Origin: Notamacropus eugenii | Lineage: Eukaryota; Chordata; Mammalia; Diprotodontia; Macropodidae | Reading direction: 5' to 3' | Length of the DNA stretch: 64,000 bases | NCBI RefSeq assembly: GCF_028372415.1 | Contig: NC_092872.1 | Coordinates: 90,564,575-90,628,574, forward strand | Part shown: piece after piece, positions 1-12,345 of the stretch | How positions within the stretch are numbered: the first letter of the stretch is position 1 | Layout of the letters: each line of letters opens with the position of its first letter | Program-made: the position numbers and the translations under genes | Notes under the pieces: model-generated | What the model saw: the letters and a program-made list of their open reading frames with translations, nothing else | What the model was told of the DNA's origin: nothing | The model's database searches: none

Positions 1-880
1 CAGTTTTATTTTTTTAGAATCATCTCATCATACACAATTCAGTCCAAGCCCTTTTTTCAAACTACCCAAATAATTATGACAGTCATAAGAGCACTGCTAA
101 CATTTTAACATACAAGAAGTAAACAATTTGACCTTAGTGAGTCCCTTATAATTGGACTTTAATGTTTACCTTATATTTCTCCTGGATGTTATATGTCAAA
201 TTTTTCCTTAGGTTCTGCTACTTCTGTCACAAATACCTGAATGTCTTTCAGTTCATTAAACATCCCATTTTTTTTCCATTCAGGATTTAATTAACTTTGC
301 TGGGTAAGTTACCTTTGGTACCAGCTCTTTTACTCTATGAAATATTATTCTGAGATGTATGATCCTTCAGAATAGTAGCTACTAGGTCTTGTGTAATCCT
401 TATTGTAGCTCCATGTCACGGAACTACATGAAATTTTTTTTTCTTGTTGCTTCCAATATTTGAATTCTAAGTTTTGAAACTTGGTTGTAATATTCCTGTA
501 AGTTTCCCTCCTGGGATCTCTTTCAGGTGGTGTTCAGTGGATTTTTTTCTATTTCTGCTTTGCTTTCTTGTGCTCAAACTTTAGGGCAACTTTCCTTGAT
601 AATTTCTTGGAATATTGTATCGATTCCTTTTTTTATTGCAATTTTCAGGTAGTCGGACTATTCCCACTTTATCCTTCCTCAATCTGTTCTCCAGATCAAT
701 TGTTTCGCTGCCAAGATATTTCACATTCTCTTCTATTTTCTCATTCTTTTGATTTTGTTTTATTATTTCTTGGTGTCTTAGAATGTTATTAGCTCCCTTT
801 TGCCCAATTCTAGTCTTCAGAGAATTATTATCTTAAGTTTTTTATTGTCTATTTCAAATTGTCTAATTAGGTTACAGGTT
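1..880 (-). mobile_element. L1 fragment, antisense
   Basis: Matches by eye a stretch at about 26370-27120 in the same orientation (shared phrases such as 'gtaaacaattt', 'gagtccctta', then 'cttctattttctcattctttt'). That stretch is part of a longer L1-like block read in antisense. It is heavily diverged with no intact frame, and it is cut by the window start. Confidence 0.6.
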
Positions 881-1829
881 TAAGGGTGTGCCCGCCCAGA
901 GCATGGTACAGAGAGCCAGTAGTGGCTAGGCTTTGAACTTTTGCACCTGGGCATGATTGAGTCTTAAGCTCAATAGGCCAAAAGGAATTGGGATTTTGTC
1001 CAAATCAGGGGCTCTCCAGCCACTGTGAGGACTGATTGCACAGATAGTAAACGCCTAAAGTCTTCTTTTCCCCCAACGATCTGACTCCCACCCTTCTGAT
1101 GCCAAATGTCTGCAGCCATCTAGCCCCAGCCGAAGAACCTTCCCACCCTCTTAGGAGGAGGCATCTCTGCCTTCCTGGCTTCCTAGGGCTAAGGCATTTG
1201 ACCCCAGGGCACATTACCTGTCTACCAGCAGTCAAGTTGAGGTAGGGTATGTGTGTGCGAAAAAAGGATGAGGTGGTGTTGGAACTTCTCAGTAGCGTGG
1301 CAGATCGCCCTGTTTGTGCCTTGGGAGGGCTCCGCAAGGTAGTGAGGGCAACTCTGAGGTAGTAACGGAGGTCAACTATTTCAAGTTGCACACAGCTCCA
1401 AGAGAAATAGTCCAGAAGGGCTGTGAGGAAGCTAAACTCTTTCACCTCTTTGTGCATCCCTTTTGAACTGTGGCTTCAACCTGCACGCTTTAGGATAACG
1501 GCAGAGCTTGATAGTGGCAGAAGTTTGGAGCTGAATGATGATAGATTACAGGAAGACTTGGGTTGGGGTGGCACTATTGAAGAGGGGACACAGCATGTGA
1601 GAATGAGAAGAGTGGGGTACGACTTTGGGTGTGAAAGTGTATACAACTGGATCTTTGGGTGAGAAGGAATTTTCCCTTCAAGCTAATTCAATTAAGGCAA
1701 CTATACGCGTCTGTTGTGTGCAAAGCACAGAGTTTGGTGCAGGACAGATTCAAAGTGGAAAGAGCACCTGCACTTAAGGGTGCGGACCCTGGATGAATGT
1801 GTTTTGGGAGGGGAGAGGGTGGAACTAAG

Positions 1830-2200
1830 TGCTCTTTATCTCACTCGGAGAATTCCCCACCACACCGCCGACCCCGTCCTGAAAGCAGCTTTAAGAAGGT
1901 TTATCCTAAAATAGAAAGTGAAAGGAGTTTGAGTACATGCAATATTAAGGCTAACCCACTGAAAATGGCTTGAGGGAGGAGTGCGAGGGTAGGGGAGGTG
2001 GGTGGCACTGAGCCAGGGAGGCGGGAAGGAGGAGTGAAAGGGGCTAGTTTGCGCCTAACTTTGGCCCAGACCTGTGCCACAGGCAGAAGAAAGGCAGCCA
2101 CTGCCTTAACCAGAGCGCACGTCGTGGCTGCAACTTGGAGAGAGGATGAGACAGTTACGTGGTAGGTGCGGGCGCGGGATGAAAGTGACCAAGGCAATGT
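1830..2200 (+). promoter_or_regulatory. Candidate CIITA promoter (pIV-like)
   Basis: GAAAGTGAAAGG at 1914-1925 fits the IRF/ISRE consensus. About 190 bp downstream a short CpG-dense stretch (seven CpGs within about 2115-2177) contains a possible first-exon donor (GGTAG|gtgcgg, exon end 2165). The location, 17.4 kb upstream of exon 2, fits my recollection of the mammalian layout, in which the interferon-inducible promoter lies far upstream of exon 2. I found no clear GAS site and no CACGTG E-box beside it, so this is a candidate only. Confidence 0.35.
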
Positions 2201-2254
2201 GGATAGATTTTCCATGTGTAGCTCTCACTCTCATCACAGGTTGTAGCCTGAGAA

Positions 2255-2257
<3 letters not shown>

Positions 2258-2311
<54 letters not shown>
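2258..2311. repeat. (TG)n microsatellite
   Basis: About 27 uninterrupted TG units, roughly 90 bp downstream of the candidate first-exon donor. Confidence 0.97.
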
Positions 2312-2313
<2 letters not shown>

Positions 2314-3389
2314 CTGTCTACCTGTTTACCTATTTAGAATCGTAGCTTCATAGGTGGAAGTTCAGCAGTCTTCGCGTCCATCTCTCCCCTTCCATTTTAC
2401 AGATAAGAAAATTGAATCAGAGAATTTAAGTGACTTTTCCAGAATCGTAGCTTCTAGTCTGTGTTCAAATTCGAACTCAGATCCCCCAGCACTCTGTCAA
2501 AATACGCCAGGCTTCCACAATGAATATAAAATCATGGGAGTGTAGACTTCCCAAAATAACATTGCTATATGTTAGTCCCCACATAAAGGTTGTAAGCCGA
2601 GGACAGGCTTTTTCAAAATCGTTTTAATAGGGCCACCAGCCCTAAGGAATCTCACAGGATACAGCCTCCAGTGGGAAAATCCTGGAGTTGGAAGTATTAG
2701 GGAGTGAAGGACGGTGCTGGGCGGTACTCGAGAATGCCATCTCCACCTGGGTTAATCTCCAGTTCTGAGAAACCTGTGGATTTGGGATTCTAGAAGCAAA
2801 CTAGAGGGTGCAGAAGGGTGCATTGGAGGGAGGGAAATTAGACACCTGGGGAGCTGGGAGAAGCGGTTGAGCTGGGGTTGAGTGAACGCCAAGCTGCTTG
2901 TGGCAGTGGCCCAACCAGTGCTCTGTAATATCCTTGAAGTGGAGTGGAGCAGCTTCCCTTAGGTTACTGGAGGGAGTTCGAGTTTCCGGAGTCTACGGTG
3001 GAGTGGCTGGGGGAATCAAAAGGCTGGGGGAAGGGGGGCGGCGGGAAGGAAACAGGTTGGGACTTGAATATTCCAATTTGATTAGCCTCCCCACCCTTGA
3101 ATTTCCCCGCATCTCCACGCTCATCCTTCTCTCTGCTTTCCCTGCACACAGGTCCATCACAATTTTAACTGTGGAAAAAAGGGGGAAGGGGAAAGTAGGG
3201 ACGGCAGAAGAGAGGGAAATATGGAGATACATGATATCGAGGTTAGAGTGAGCCTTGACCCTTCCCAAGCTCCCAAACACAGTCCCCACATCGACAGTAC
3301 CACTCTGGCCTCATTTCCCACGGAAGGACAGATTTTAAATTGGCTTTGGAGAAGAAGTTGGATTCAAATATTGCCCCTTATACTTGTAA

Positions 3390-3550
3390 TTTGGGCAGCT
3401 AAGTGGCGAAGTGGATAGAGCGTCTGACCTGGAGTCGGACAAACTCATCTTCCTGAGTTCAGGTGTGGCCAGTTCAAATCTGAGCCTAACGGCTCTTCCC
3501 AGAACGGCAAGCAGAGTCGCTGGAGTGGAAGCAGCCTTCCAAAACAAACA
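3390..3550 (+). mobile_element. tRNA-derived marsupial SINE
   Basis: Begins with GGGCAGCTAAGTGGCGAAG, followed by TGGATAGAGC and a B-box-like GTTCAAATC at about 3470, the hallmark of the GGGCAGCTAGGTGG SINE group. The 3' part is divergent. Confidence 0.75.
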
Positions 3551-3559
3551 AACAAAGGA

Positions 3560-4690
3560 AGAACTAGTCAATCTCAGTGCTTTCTCAGCACCTCCTAGGT
3601 GCCCAGTACTGCGCTAGGAACTGGGACGCATCTGCTCTGCCTTCCAAATTCTTGGAATGCCGAAACAGAGAAAATCATCAAGCACCAAATGGTGAGATTA
3701 CAGGCTCATAAATGTAGCTAAAGTTGAAAAAAGGGAAAGATCACTCTGCCTAGAAGGATGGGCTGAGAGGATCGGGAAAGCATTATGAGTGGTAGGTAAT
3801 AAACAGAAACAAAAGCGTAGACCATTCAAAAACAAGATATGAGGCAAACATTAAGGAGATCCACCTAACTGGATCTAGAATTAGCACTGTGGAGTCATAG
3901 AAGACAAGGTAGTTGAGGTACAGTGAGCCCAGATGTAAAGGACCTTCAATTTCAGGTGGAAGAGCTAAGATTTCCCCAGTTAGACAGCATGGAGCCATTG
4001 GGATTGAGAACCTGGAATGTGAGCGAGCTGATGAAAGGCCAGTTTTAGGTAAAAATTAGTCTGCCTGTATAGATTGGAAGGAGTCAGATGCAGCAAACCT
4101 TTCATGAAGTGATTAGGACATGAACTAGGTGAGAACTGCGCAAATGTAAAGGAAGGGGTGAATCTTAGACATTTTGGAATAAGGAAAAACATGAATAAGC
4201 AACAGATTAGTTGTGGGGAGAGACATGCTCCAATGTTTCAAATCTAGGAGACTAAAAGATAGAATTAGGGAAAGTGTGAAGGGAAAATAATTTTTTTGTT
4301 TGTTTTGTGGAGGAGATGAGGAGTTTGGTGGAGAATATGCTGAATCTAAGGTAAAGTTGGGACCTTAAACTGTAGGAAGCTGGTAATACAAGACTGTGGT
4401 TCAGGGCAAGGTCAGAGTTTGAGACAATTGCTTTCTCTGGTACCAGGCTTGGACATTTCACTTTCCTTTTATATTTCCATTTTTGATTTCTTTTCTTATT
4501 TACCATGAGGAAACTGTGACTGGGCCCAGGGAACTGGGATACTACACCCACTTTTCCCTACCCTCCCCCCCAACCCCCCCACCCTCCCGCATACTTAGAC
4601 ATGTAGCTTGGACCAGGTTCAGTCCTTTAGAGCTCCCTTCTGATGAAGAGGGTTAGGCTCTCTTTTTTATTGCTCTTTGACTTTTAAACC
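3560..4690. other. No gene; weak ancient repeat traces
   Basis: Contains text resembling an old interspersed repeat seen elsewhere in the window (3690-4200) and a C-rich tract at 4563-4590. No coding evidence. Confidence 0.4.
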
Positions 4691-4691
4691 C

Positions 4692-4835
4692 CAACCCCAG
4701 ATCAATTCAACAAGGCAACAAGTATTTATTAAGTGGTAATTATGGTTCCAAGTGTTGTGCTAAGCTCTGCAGAAACAAGGTAAATAAAAACAAAAGACAG
4801 TCTCCATATTCAAGGGCCTTATATTCTGTTTGAGG
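4692..4835 (+). repeat. CORE-SINE-like or L2-associated repeat
   Basis: Contains the common phrase 'caagtatttattaag...gtgctaag' that recurs in the window at 10905, 18010, 21840 and 59170. Confidence 0.5.
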
Positions 4836-5089
4836 AAAACAATACAAAAAAAAAGAGCAAAAAGTTGGGGAGGGTGAGACGAAGGTATCCAGGAGAGGAA
4901 TGATGTTGCAGTCAGAAAACTCAGAAGCCATAGGTTGGAAGGGAAACCAAACTGGCCAGCTCTCATGTGCAATCAGGTGGGGCAGTTCTGAGCATGCTCT
5001 ATGGGAGCATTTCTAATAATTTTTTGTTTTAACATCCACAACATCTCTCACTCAATTCCCTTTCCTCCACTTACCCATTCTAGTTCAGA

Positions 5090-5640
5090 AGTTCTCACCT
5101 GTTATTTACACTATTGCCCTAACTGGGCTCCCTTGCTTCCAGTATCCTCCACAAAGTTACCCAATTGGTATTTCTAAAACCCTGCTCTGACTATATCACC
5201 CTTGAACCCTACTCAAAAAAATTTTAATGCCTACCTATAGCTCCTAGGATAAAATAGAAAATACCTAACCTGGTATTGGAGGCCCTCGATATTCTGGCTC
5301 CCATCTATCTTTCCAGTCTTATTTTATATTACTCCTTTTCAAATATTCTTAGTTCTGGTCAAAGTGGCCTACTATGTCCTCCTCATATGAAAGACCATCT
5401 TTTGCTTCCAGGTCTTTGTGTGGAGGGGGTCTAGCATTTGTGGCATTTAATGCCTCTTCATCTCTGGCTCTTGGAATCCCTATTGTGCTTCAAGATGGAG
5501 CTCAGGAGTCACTTCCTACATGAGACCTTTACTTATTTCCCTAGCTTTTAGCATTGTCTCTCTAAATTACTTTCTAGCCTTTTGTATCTACTCTACGTTT
5601 ACTTCATCAGATCATAGATTTAAAGCTGTAAGAGACCTTA
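5090..5640 (+). mobile_element. L2-like LINE 3' region
   Basis: A pyrimidine-rich decayed coding strand with L2 phrases ('ctctgactatatcaccc', 'ggccctcgatattctggctcc'). No intact reading frame. Confidence 0.55.
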
Positions 5641-5654
5641 GAGATTGAGTCCAA

Positions 5655-6735
5655 TCCCGTTATTTTTTCTTTTTTTTATTATTATTATTAATTTATTTGT
5701 TCTCAGTTTTCAACAATCACTTCCATATGTTTTCAATTTTCTCCCCCTGCCCAAAATGGCATGCAATCTTATATGGGTTCTATGCATACATTCTTTTTTT
5801 TTTTTAGTGCATAAGACATTTAAAAAATTTTTAATTTATTTACAGTTTTTGACATTCACTTTTTTCTGAGTTGATTTATTTTTTTTAATTTAATTAATTT
5901 CTTTGTTTTTAGATCTCAACAATCATTTCTATAAGTTTTAAATTTTCTCCCCCTCCCTTTTGCCTCCCTCCCCAAGATGGCATTCAATCTTATATGGGTT
6001 CTATACATACATTCTTATTAAACACATTTTCACATTAGTCATGTTGCATAGAAGAATTAAAACAAATGGGAGAAGCCATGAGGAAAAACAAACAAAAACA
6101 AAATATAACAAAAGAGAAAATAGTCTGCTTTATTCTGCCTTCTGATTCTGTAGTTCTTTTTCTGGATGTGGATGGCATTTTGCATCAAGTGTCCTTTAGA
6201 AATGTTTTAGGTCTTTGCATTGCTATGAAGGACTAAGTATATCAAAACAGTTCTCTCACGCTGTGGATATTACTATGTATAATGTTCTCCTGGTTCTGCT
6301 CATTTCACTCAGCATCAGTTCATATAAGTCTTTCCAGGTTTTTCTGAAGCCTGACCGTCATTTCTTATAGCACAGAAGTATTTCATTACATTCATATACC
6401 ACAACTTGTTCAGTCATTCCCCAATTGATGGACATTCCTTGATTTCCAGTTCTTGACCACCACAAAAAGAATTGCTATAAATATTTTTGTACATATGGGT
6501 CCTTTTCCCGTTTTTATGATATCTTTGAGATACAGTCCTAGAAGCAACATTGCTGGGTCAAAGGTTTGCACATAGTTCCAAATAGCTCTCCAGAATGGTT
6601 GGATCAGCTCACAGCTCCACCATCAGTAAATTAGGGTTCCAACTCTTTCCACATCTTCTCCAACATTTATCATCTTCCTGTTTTGTCATGTTAGTCAATC
6701 GGATACAACCCCATCATTTTTACAGATGAAGACCC
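5655..6735 (-). mobile_element. L1 3' end, minus orientation
   Basis: Starts with T-rich sequence (the tail read in antisense), followed by 'caacaatcacttccatatg' and 'gttctcctggttctgctcat'. The same sequence recurs at 24425-24890. It is the 3'-terminal part of a marsupial L1. Confidence 0.7.
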
Positions 6736-6737
6736 TG

Positions 6738-6995
6738 AGACCCATACAGGTTAAATGAGTTGCCAAGGATCATACAACTAGTTAAGTGACTGAGGCATCA
6801 TAAGAAACCAAATCTTCCTAACCCCAAATCCAGCACTTTATTACACTTTATTACACTGTGTACATGCTGTATCCCCTTGCCTAGTAAAATATAAAATCAT
6901 TGAGGGAAGGTCTTTTATGTTTGATTTTATGTCCCCAGGACCTGGCAACATGCCTTGAGCATAGTAGGTGCTTCATGAATGTTTGTGGAATCAAA
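6738..6995. repeat. MIR/SINE relic followed by L2 3' terminus
   Basis: 6738-6800 contains 'acagatgaagaccctgaga', a MIR-type segment in antisense. 6880-6990 ends 'gcatagtaggtgcttcatg', the usual L2 terminus on the + strand. Confidence 0.55.
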
Positions 6996-6999
6996 TTCT

Positions 7000-7913
7000 A
7001 TTGAAGCTTTGTTGCAGTTGAGTAGGGGTTTTTAATGTCCATGAGATCAACTGTCCAGGGACGAGGTAATGGCTAAGGAACTATAAAAGATCAAAGTTGG
7101 AAAATACAAAGGGAAGTTATTTTCTTGCCTATGAGACAGTGTGGAGGCTATGACTTGTGATCCTTTCCTCATTTGCTTTTCTCTCATAACCTAGCTACAT
7201 TTCTGATCTATAACTTTTTTTAATCATGTGACCATCAACCTTCCAACCTCCTATACCACAGTTTGCCTTTCACATCCAGTTGTCAATCGTCTTCTATTTG
7301 CCTCCTAATGGTAATTTTGCCTTATCTTCTCCATATCTAATCTACTCTCTCTACAAGTTGTCATAGTATCTTTTTTATTTAATGTTATTTCTGTTGCCTC
7401 ATTTCTATAATTATATGTAATTTCAATACATCTATCACAGATTTTTTTCTTTGTGTGTATGTGTGTGTATTTTTTTCTCATTTTCCAGTGAATAGTGTGT
7501 TGGTGTCTATGACACAGAATAGAAGAGAAACTGAACTGCAATGAATATAGACTTTTTTCTTCTCCAAAGACCAAGAAATAGAACTACAGGTGCACCCAAC
7601 CACAAACATACATTAACTGGTCATGAGAAATCTACATAGGCTAAGTGTAATGAGAATGTTTGTTATTCCAAAAAATCTCTGGAGAGAAAAGATACAGGAT
7701 TGGCACTGGAAAAAATTAGGACAGCTAAGTGGATATTGTCTGAAAGTTGGCATGGATCCATATCTTTAAAAATATATCAAGATAAGAAAAGCTGTAAATT
7801 TTTTAGAAACACAGAAAATACTGTTTTTCATAAAGATCTGATTGCCTTGGCACAGGCTTTGTGGGCAGAAACAAACACAGGACTCCCAAATCCTATTACA
7901 GAAGAGAAGTGAC
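7000..7913. other. No recognised gene
   Basis: AT-rich, with 70-90-codon open frames on both strands that I do not recognise. The frame 7700-7912 (+) has a protein-like composition but no start context and no recognisable family. Confidence 0.35.
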
Positions 7914-8800
7914 TTTTATTTTAATTTTCAGGATATTCATGTTACTCTTTCACTGATATGATTTGATCCGAATTAGCAGTAGGAGCCTCAGGAGCCCCTT
8001 CTGCTGGGGCAACAGATTCCTGGGCCTTAGGTGTAGAGAGCTTCCATTGCTGCTGGGGTCTCCTTGGAAGAAGCAGTAGCTTATCTGCTGCTAGGTTTTC
8101 AGTCTGAACTGGAGCCACTTCCCTTTTTGTTTCTTGGGCAAGCCTCAGTCTTTCTGTTCCACTTCCTTTTTGCTCTTGTCATCTACTTTACTAGGTTCTA
8201 TGGCTTCTGAAAACTAGGAGACCTTTGCTTCAGTGCTAGACACTGAAATCAGAAGCATCACTACTGGGTGATGTAACAAAGACAAGAGTCTGCTTCTACT
8301 CCATATACTTCTGCTGCCCTTGCATCAGAGTTTCTGTGGCTCTGATTTCAGAGTCACTTTGCCTGCCACCACATCTTTCTCTAGTTCCTTATCTTCTGCC
8401 TTATTAGCAGTGATCTGTGAATATTTCTTGATTCCCACTTCATTGCTGTTCACATCTGTAGTCTCTGCCACTGTCTGGTTCTCATCATTCTCCTTGGGGG
8501 TTTCTTCCTGTACACCAGCCTCTTCAGCCTTCTTGTCTTCATCTTTGGCTTTCTTATCATTTATGTTGTACTCCTTCTTGTCAATCTTACTTCTTTGGAG
8601 TTCTGGCTTTATTCTCTTTTCCACCCCCTCAGTGTGTATAGCACACCCTGGTGTCATCAAGAGAGTCTTGGGTAGACTAAGGGCCATGCTGGTGGGTCTG
8701 GGTGGTACAAAGTCTCTCTTGGACTCAGGATCAGAGACTGGAGCTTGAGGAGCCTGTTGGAGCAAAGCTACCACTGCTCCTCCAAAGTGATGTTCTTAAA
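7914..8800 (-). pseudogene. Decayed processed-pseudogene-like segment, parent unknown
   Basis: On the minus strand a 149-codon stretch (8325-8774) is rich in Lys/Glu/Asp (for example NDKKAKDEDKKAEEAGVQEE). It continues after frameshifts and stops as EPSKVDDKSKKEVEQKD and ends EGAPEAPTANSDQIISVKE-stop. Just beyond that stop is AAAATAAAAG, usable as a poly(A) signal. No introns are seen. This fits a retrocopy of an mRNA for a low-complexity charged protein. I cannot name the parent. Confidence 0.5.
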
Positions 8801-9275
8801 GCCCAAATCTAGTCATATCATTTGATAGGCTCAATACAGATTCCTTCATGGGACATTTAAAACCCTTTAAAACCTGCTTATATTTCTAGCCTTATAGTGT
8901 ATTTTGCACCTTCACACACCCTATGATCAAGCCAAACTGATCTTCTTGCTGTTTTTCACCCACAACATTCTATCTCTCTGCCTTTGAACAGACTAACTCC
9001 CATCCCCATCTCACAAATTCCCGAATTTCCTTCAAAGCTCAGTTCAAGTACCACCTTCTAAGGTAGGTTTTTCTTGATCTTCTCAACTACTAGTGCCTCC
9101 CTCCGTAACTAAAAAGAAGAGCCTTTGTATTTATTTTTAATGTGTCTATGTGTACATATTACCTCCCCTGATAGAGTGTAAGCTTCTTCAAGGCAGTCAA
9201 TGTCACATTGACTGCCTGAACATGCCTGGTTCAGGTAGGGACTTAATAAGTGTCGATTGATTGATCTGAACTCAA
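8800..9275 (+). mobile_element. L2 LINE 3' region
   Basis: L2-type 3' text running to 'cttaataagtgtcgattgattg', the typical L2 terminus. No intact frame. Confidence 0.6.
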
Positions 9276-9302
9276 CAGACTTAGTTTTTAAAAACAAAGG
9301 GA

Positions 9303-9455
9303 TGAGGGGCAGCTAGGTGGTACAGCGGATAGAACACCAGCCCCAGAGTCTGGAGGACCTGAGTTTAAATATGGCCCCAGACACTTAACAATTACTAGTT
9401 GTGTGACTCTGGCCAAGTCATTTAACCCTGATTGCCCTGCAAAAAACAAAGAAAC
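9303..9455 (+). mobile_element. tRNA-derived marsupial SINE with target-site duplication
   Basis: Starts GGGGCAGCTAGGTGG. AAACAAAGGGA is duplicated at 9292-9302 and 9456-9466, giving exact element borders. The end is A-rich. Confidence 0.85.
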
Positions 9456-9559
9456 AAACAAAGGGAAAGGCTAGGAAGAAGGGGAAATTGAATCACTTCA
9501 TTTTAATGCTTTACTAGCAAATGATCCATCAAAACCATGGAATTCAGAAATGGTGGTTC

Positions 9560-9612
9560 TTTCTCTCACTCTCTCTCTCTGTCTCTCTCTGTCTCTCTTC
9601 CTCTCTCTCTCA
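9560..9612. repeat. CT-rich microsatellite
   Basis: Interrupted (CT)n with occasional GT or CC steps. Confidence 0.9.
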
Positions 9613-10694
9613 TGTTTTAGGATTTATAGATGATCTGCCTCCCTTGTGATGAGGTAGCATGTCTTAGGTTTTCACACCATCTTGGGTAGACTAGTCCAGT
9701 GCAGGATAAAGTGGCTGAAGTGGAGTTTCTAAGAATATTTTGGCTAACATTTTCCTATCTTGCTTAGAAAGTTGGTAGAGGCCTGAGCAGGATCTAGGAT
9801 TTGAAAGCACTAACTATCTGTTTGGGGGAAAAAAAATCTCTCCATGGCAAAGTAAGGCTGAGTAAACAGGCATCTGTTTTTTGCAATGTGCTGCTCCTGC
9901 AGATGGTCTGGTCTTGCACCACTGCTCAACAAGTCACAGTTGGTTGCCTCAGTTTGTGTAGGTCCCCCTCCCCTTCCCCAGAGACTTCTCTCAGAGGAGA
10001 CACATAGGGTTCATCTAGAGGGATCAACAACTCAGTGTTCTTCTGCCTGACCCTGGGTAAAACGGGGTACTGGCCTGATTCATCCTTTCCTCTCTTATCC
10101 AAGGACCAGGTGCCCATTTTTGCTGGTTCCTGTCATTTGGTATTGTTAGGGTGAGTTGTACCTTGACCCTCTCCCCTCTTAGATTCCATCTTTCTCTGGT
10201 GAAGTGGCCCAACCATCTTCAAACCATAGAATGTTAGAACCAGAAGGGATCTGGAAATCACTTTGCCCAATATTGTTATTTGTAATATATGAGAAACATG
10301 GTACTAATTGATTAGAATCAGAGCAGCTGGGTTTAAATCCTGCCTCTGATACTTTTTGGGCAAATCACTTAAACTCTCTGGATCTCAGTTTCCCTATCTG
10401 TACAGTGACAGAGTAGACAGCATGGTCTACAAAGTTACTTCCTGCTTTAGATTTGTGATTTAGATTTTGCCATGAAACAAAGGTCCACACAGGAGAAGGA
10501 ACTTAAGATCACATCTCTCTCCTCCCCCCACCCCAAGATGGCAAGCCTATGACCAAAGTCTAGGTTTCCTAGCCTTACCTGGCCCTTTGCTTTTTTTACT
10601 TTACCATCTGGACTCTTTTTCATGGAAGCTACCCAATCCTGTCAGTCATTTTAATTCTCTCTAAGATATTTGGCTTTATGTCTTTTTCTTGGTG

Positions 10695-10802
10695 GCAATC
10701 AGGATTAAGTGACTTGCCCAGGGTCACACAGCTACTAAGTGTCTGAGGACATATGTGAACCCAAGTCCTCCTGACTCCATGGTGCCATCTAGCTGCCCCA
10801 GC
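10695..10802 (-). mobile_element. Marsupial SINE, antisense
   Basis: Reads 'agtgacttgcccagggtcac' through to 'ggtgccatctagctgcccc', the reverse complement of the GGGGCAGCTAG head, so the element lies on the minus strand. Confidence 0.75.
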
Positions 10803-10824
10803 TCTGTCTCTGTGAATTTTATAG

Positions 10825-11150
10825 GATCAGAATTAGAAAGGATTATAGTCCCATCTCTTCATTTTATAAATAAGAAAACTGAAGCACATAGGAAGGAAGG
10901 AAACAAGTATTTATTAAGCACCTACTATGTGCCAGGCCCTGTGCTAAGACCTTTACAAATCTCCTCTATCTCTTCACAACAACTCTGGGAAGTAGACCCT
11001 GTTGTTTTTATTCCTATTTTACAGATGAGAAAATTGAGGCAGACAGAGGTGAAATGATTTGCCCAGGGTCACATACCTATTAAGTATCTAAGGCTGGATG
11101 GGAAATAGATCTTCTGGACTCCAGGCCCAGCTCTCCATCTAATATACAAT
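10825..11150 (-). repeat. MIR/CORE-SINE-like relic
   Basis: Contains 'tttacagatgagaaaattg' and 'cccagggtcacatacctat' together with the 'tatttattaagcacctacta' phrase. Ancient and diverged. Confidence 0.55.
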
Positions 11151-11744
11151 CAAAATGAATTGAGTATCTCATGTGCAAATTTGCTGAAATTTTAAGCAAC
11201 TCTAAGATTATGCAATTTTTTCCATTCTCTGGGCCTCCTCCTCCCCATTTATAGCATGAGGCCACTTTCCCCATATCTCTGTGGTTCTGGAGGGATTTTG
11301 GAGGAGAATATTTGTGAGCTCATTTGAAGTATGTTACTCCCTGGGTTGGCAGAGTTTTTGATCCATTGGTATACCTATCAAGCACTAGGCACTGGGATTT
11401 AGGGTCAGGGAATAGACCTGTGTCAGCCCTGAGGGCACAGATTGACATCTCATTGGAAAGGCCAAACAGACAGATAGACTTCATTAGCAACTCGAGGGAA
11501 CTCAGGATGTTTGAAGAGTGTCCTTAGAGTTAGGGTGAAGTAGAATGGGAAGAAAGGAGAGAGAAATGATCTGAAAACTACCTAGGCATTTCAGATGAGA
11601 GAAGGTGTTCATTATATGTTTTAATGTTCTCTCATTATCTCTCCTACTTTATCTCCTCCTACTTACTAACCCTTAGGGTCACCTCTAAGAAAAATGTTCA
11701 TCTGAGAAGTCTGTCTTTGGCAGCCCTTCACACCACCCCTTTTT

Positions 11745-12345
11745 CATGACTTTATTTTTTTTTAATTTTAAACAATTTATTTTTAGTTTTCAACATTCAT
11801 TTCCACAAGATTTTGAGTTCCAAATTTTTACCCCATCTCTCCCTTACCCCCACCCCAAGATGATATGCATTCTGATTACCTCTTCCCCCAGTCTGCCCTC
11901 CCTTCTATCACCTACCCCCACCTTAGCTCTTTCCCCCTTACTTTCTTGTAGGACAAGAGATAGATTTCTATACCCCATTGCTTGTATACCTTATTTCCCA
12001 GTTGCATGTAAAAACAATTTTTAACATTCATTTTTGAAACTTTGAGTTCCCAGTTCTCTCCCTTCTTCCCTCCCCACACATCCTCATCAAGAAGGCAAGC
12101 AACTCAATATAAGTTATACATGTGTAGTCATGCAAAAACCTTCCATAATGGTCATGTTGTGAAAGACTAACTGTAGTTCCCTCCATCCTATCTTGCCCCC
12201 CATTTATTCTATTCTGTCCTTTAACCCTCCTCAAAAGTGCTTGCTTCTGACTACCTCCTTCCCCAATCTTCTCTCCCTTCTATCATTCTCCCTTCTCTTA
12301 TCCCTTTCCCAAAAGCATTTTTAAAGCAACTGTTTAAGACATTTT
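11745..12345 (-). mobile_element. L1 3'-UTR pieces, antisense
   Basis: Two related pieces each begin with 'caatttatttttag' or 'caatttttaacattcattt' followed by 'ttgagttcc' and a C-rich tract. The second begins at about 12015. They are probably parts of one L1 3' UTR or two subfamily copies. Confidence 0.55.

Larger units (their letters stand above)
881..3389. other. Mostly unique upstream region, no coding gene seen
   Basis: Few recognisable repeats apart from the TG run. CpGs are noticeably more frequent than in the rest of the window. Short open frames here show no recognisable protein. The promoter(s) and untranslated first exon(s) of CIITA most likely lie here or further upstream. Confidence 0.5.

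Noticed and set aside
1667..1677. NF-kappaB-like GGAATTTTCCC
   Set aside because: One base longer than the consensus spacing and without a supporting context.
8320..8748. 142-codon plus-strand open frame
   Set aside because: It is the antisense shadow of the charged-protein pseudogene on the minus strand.
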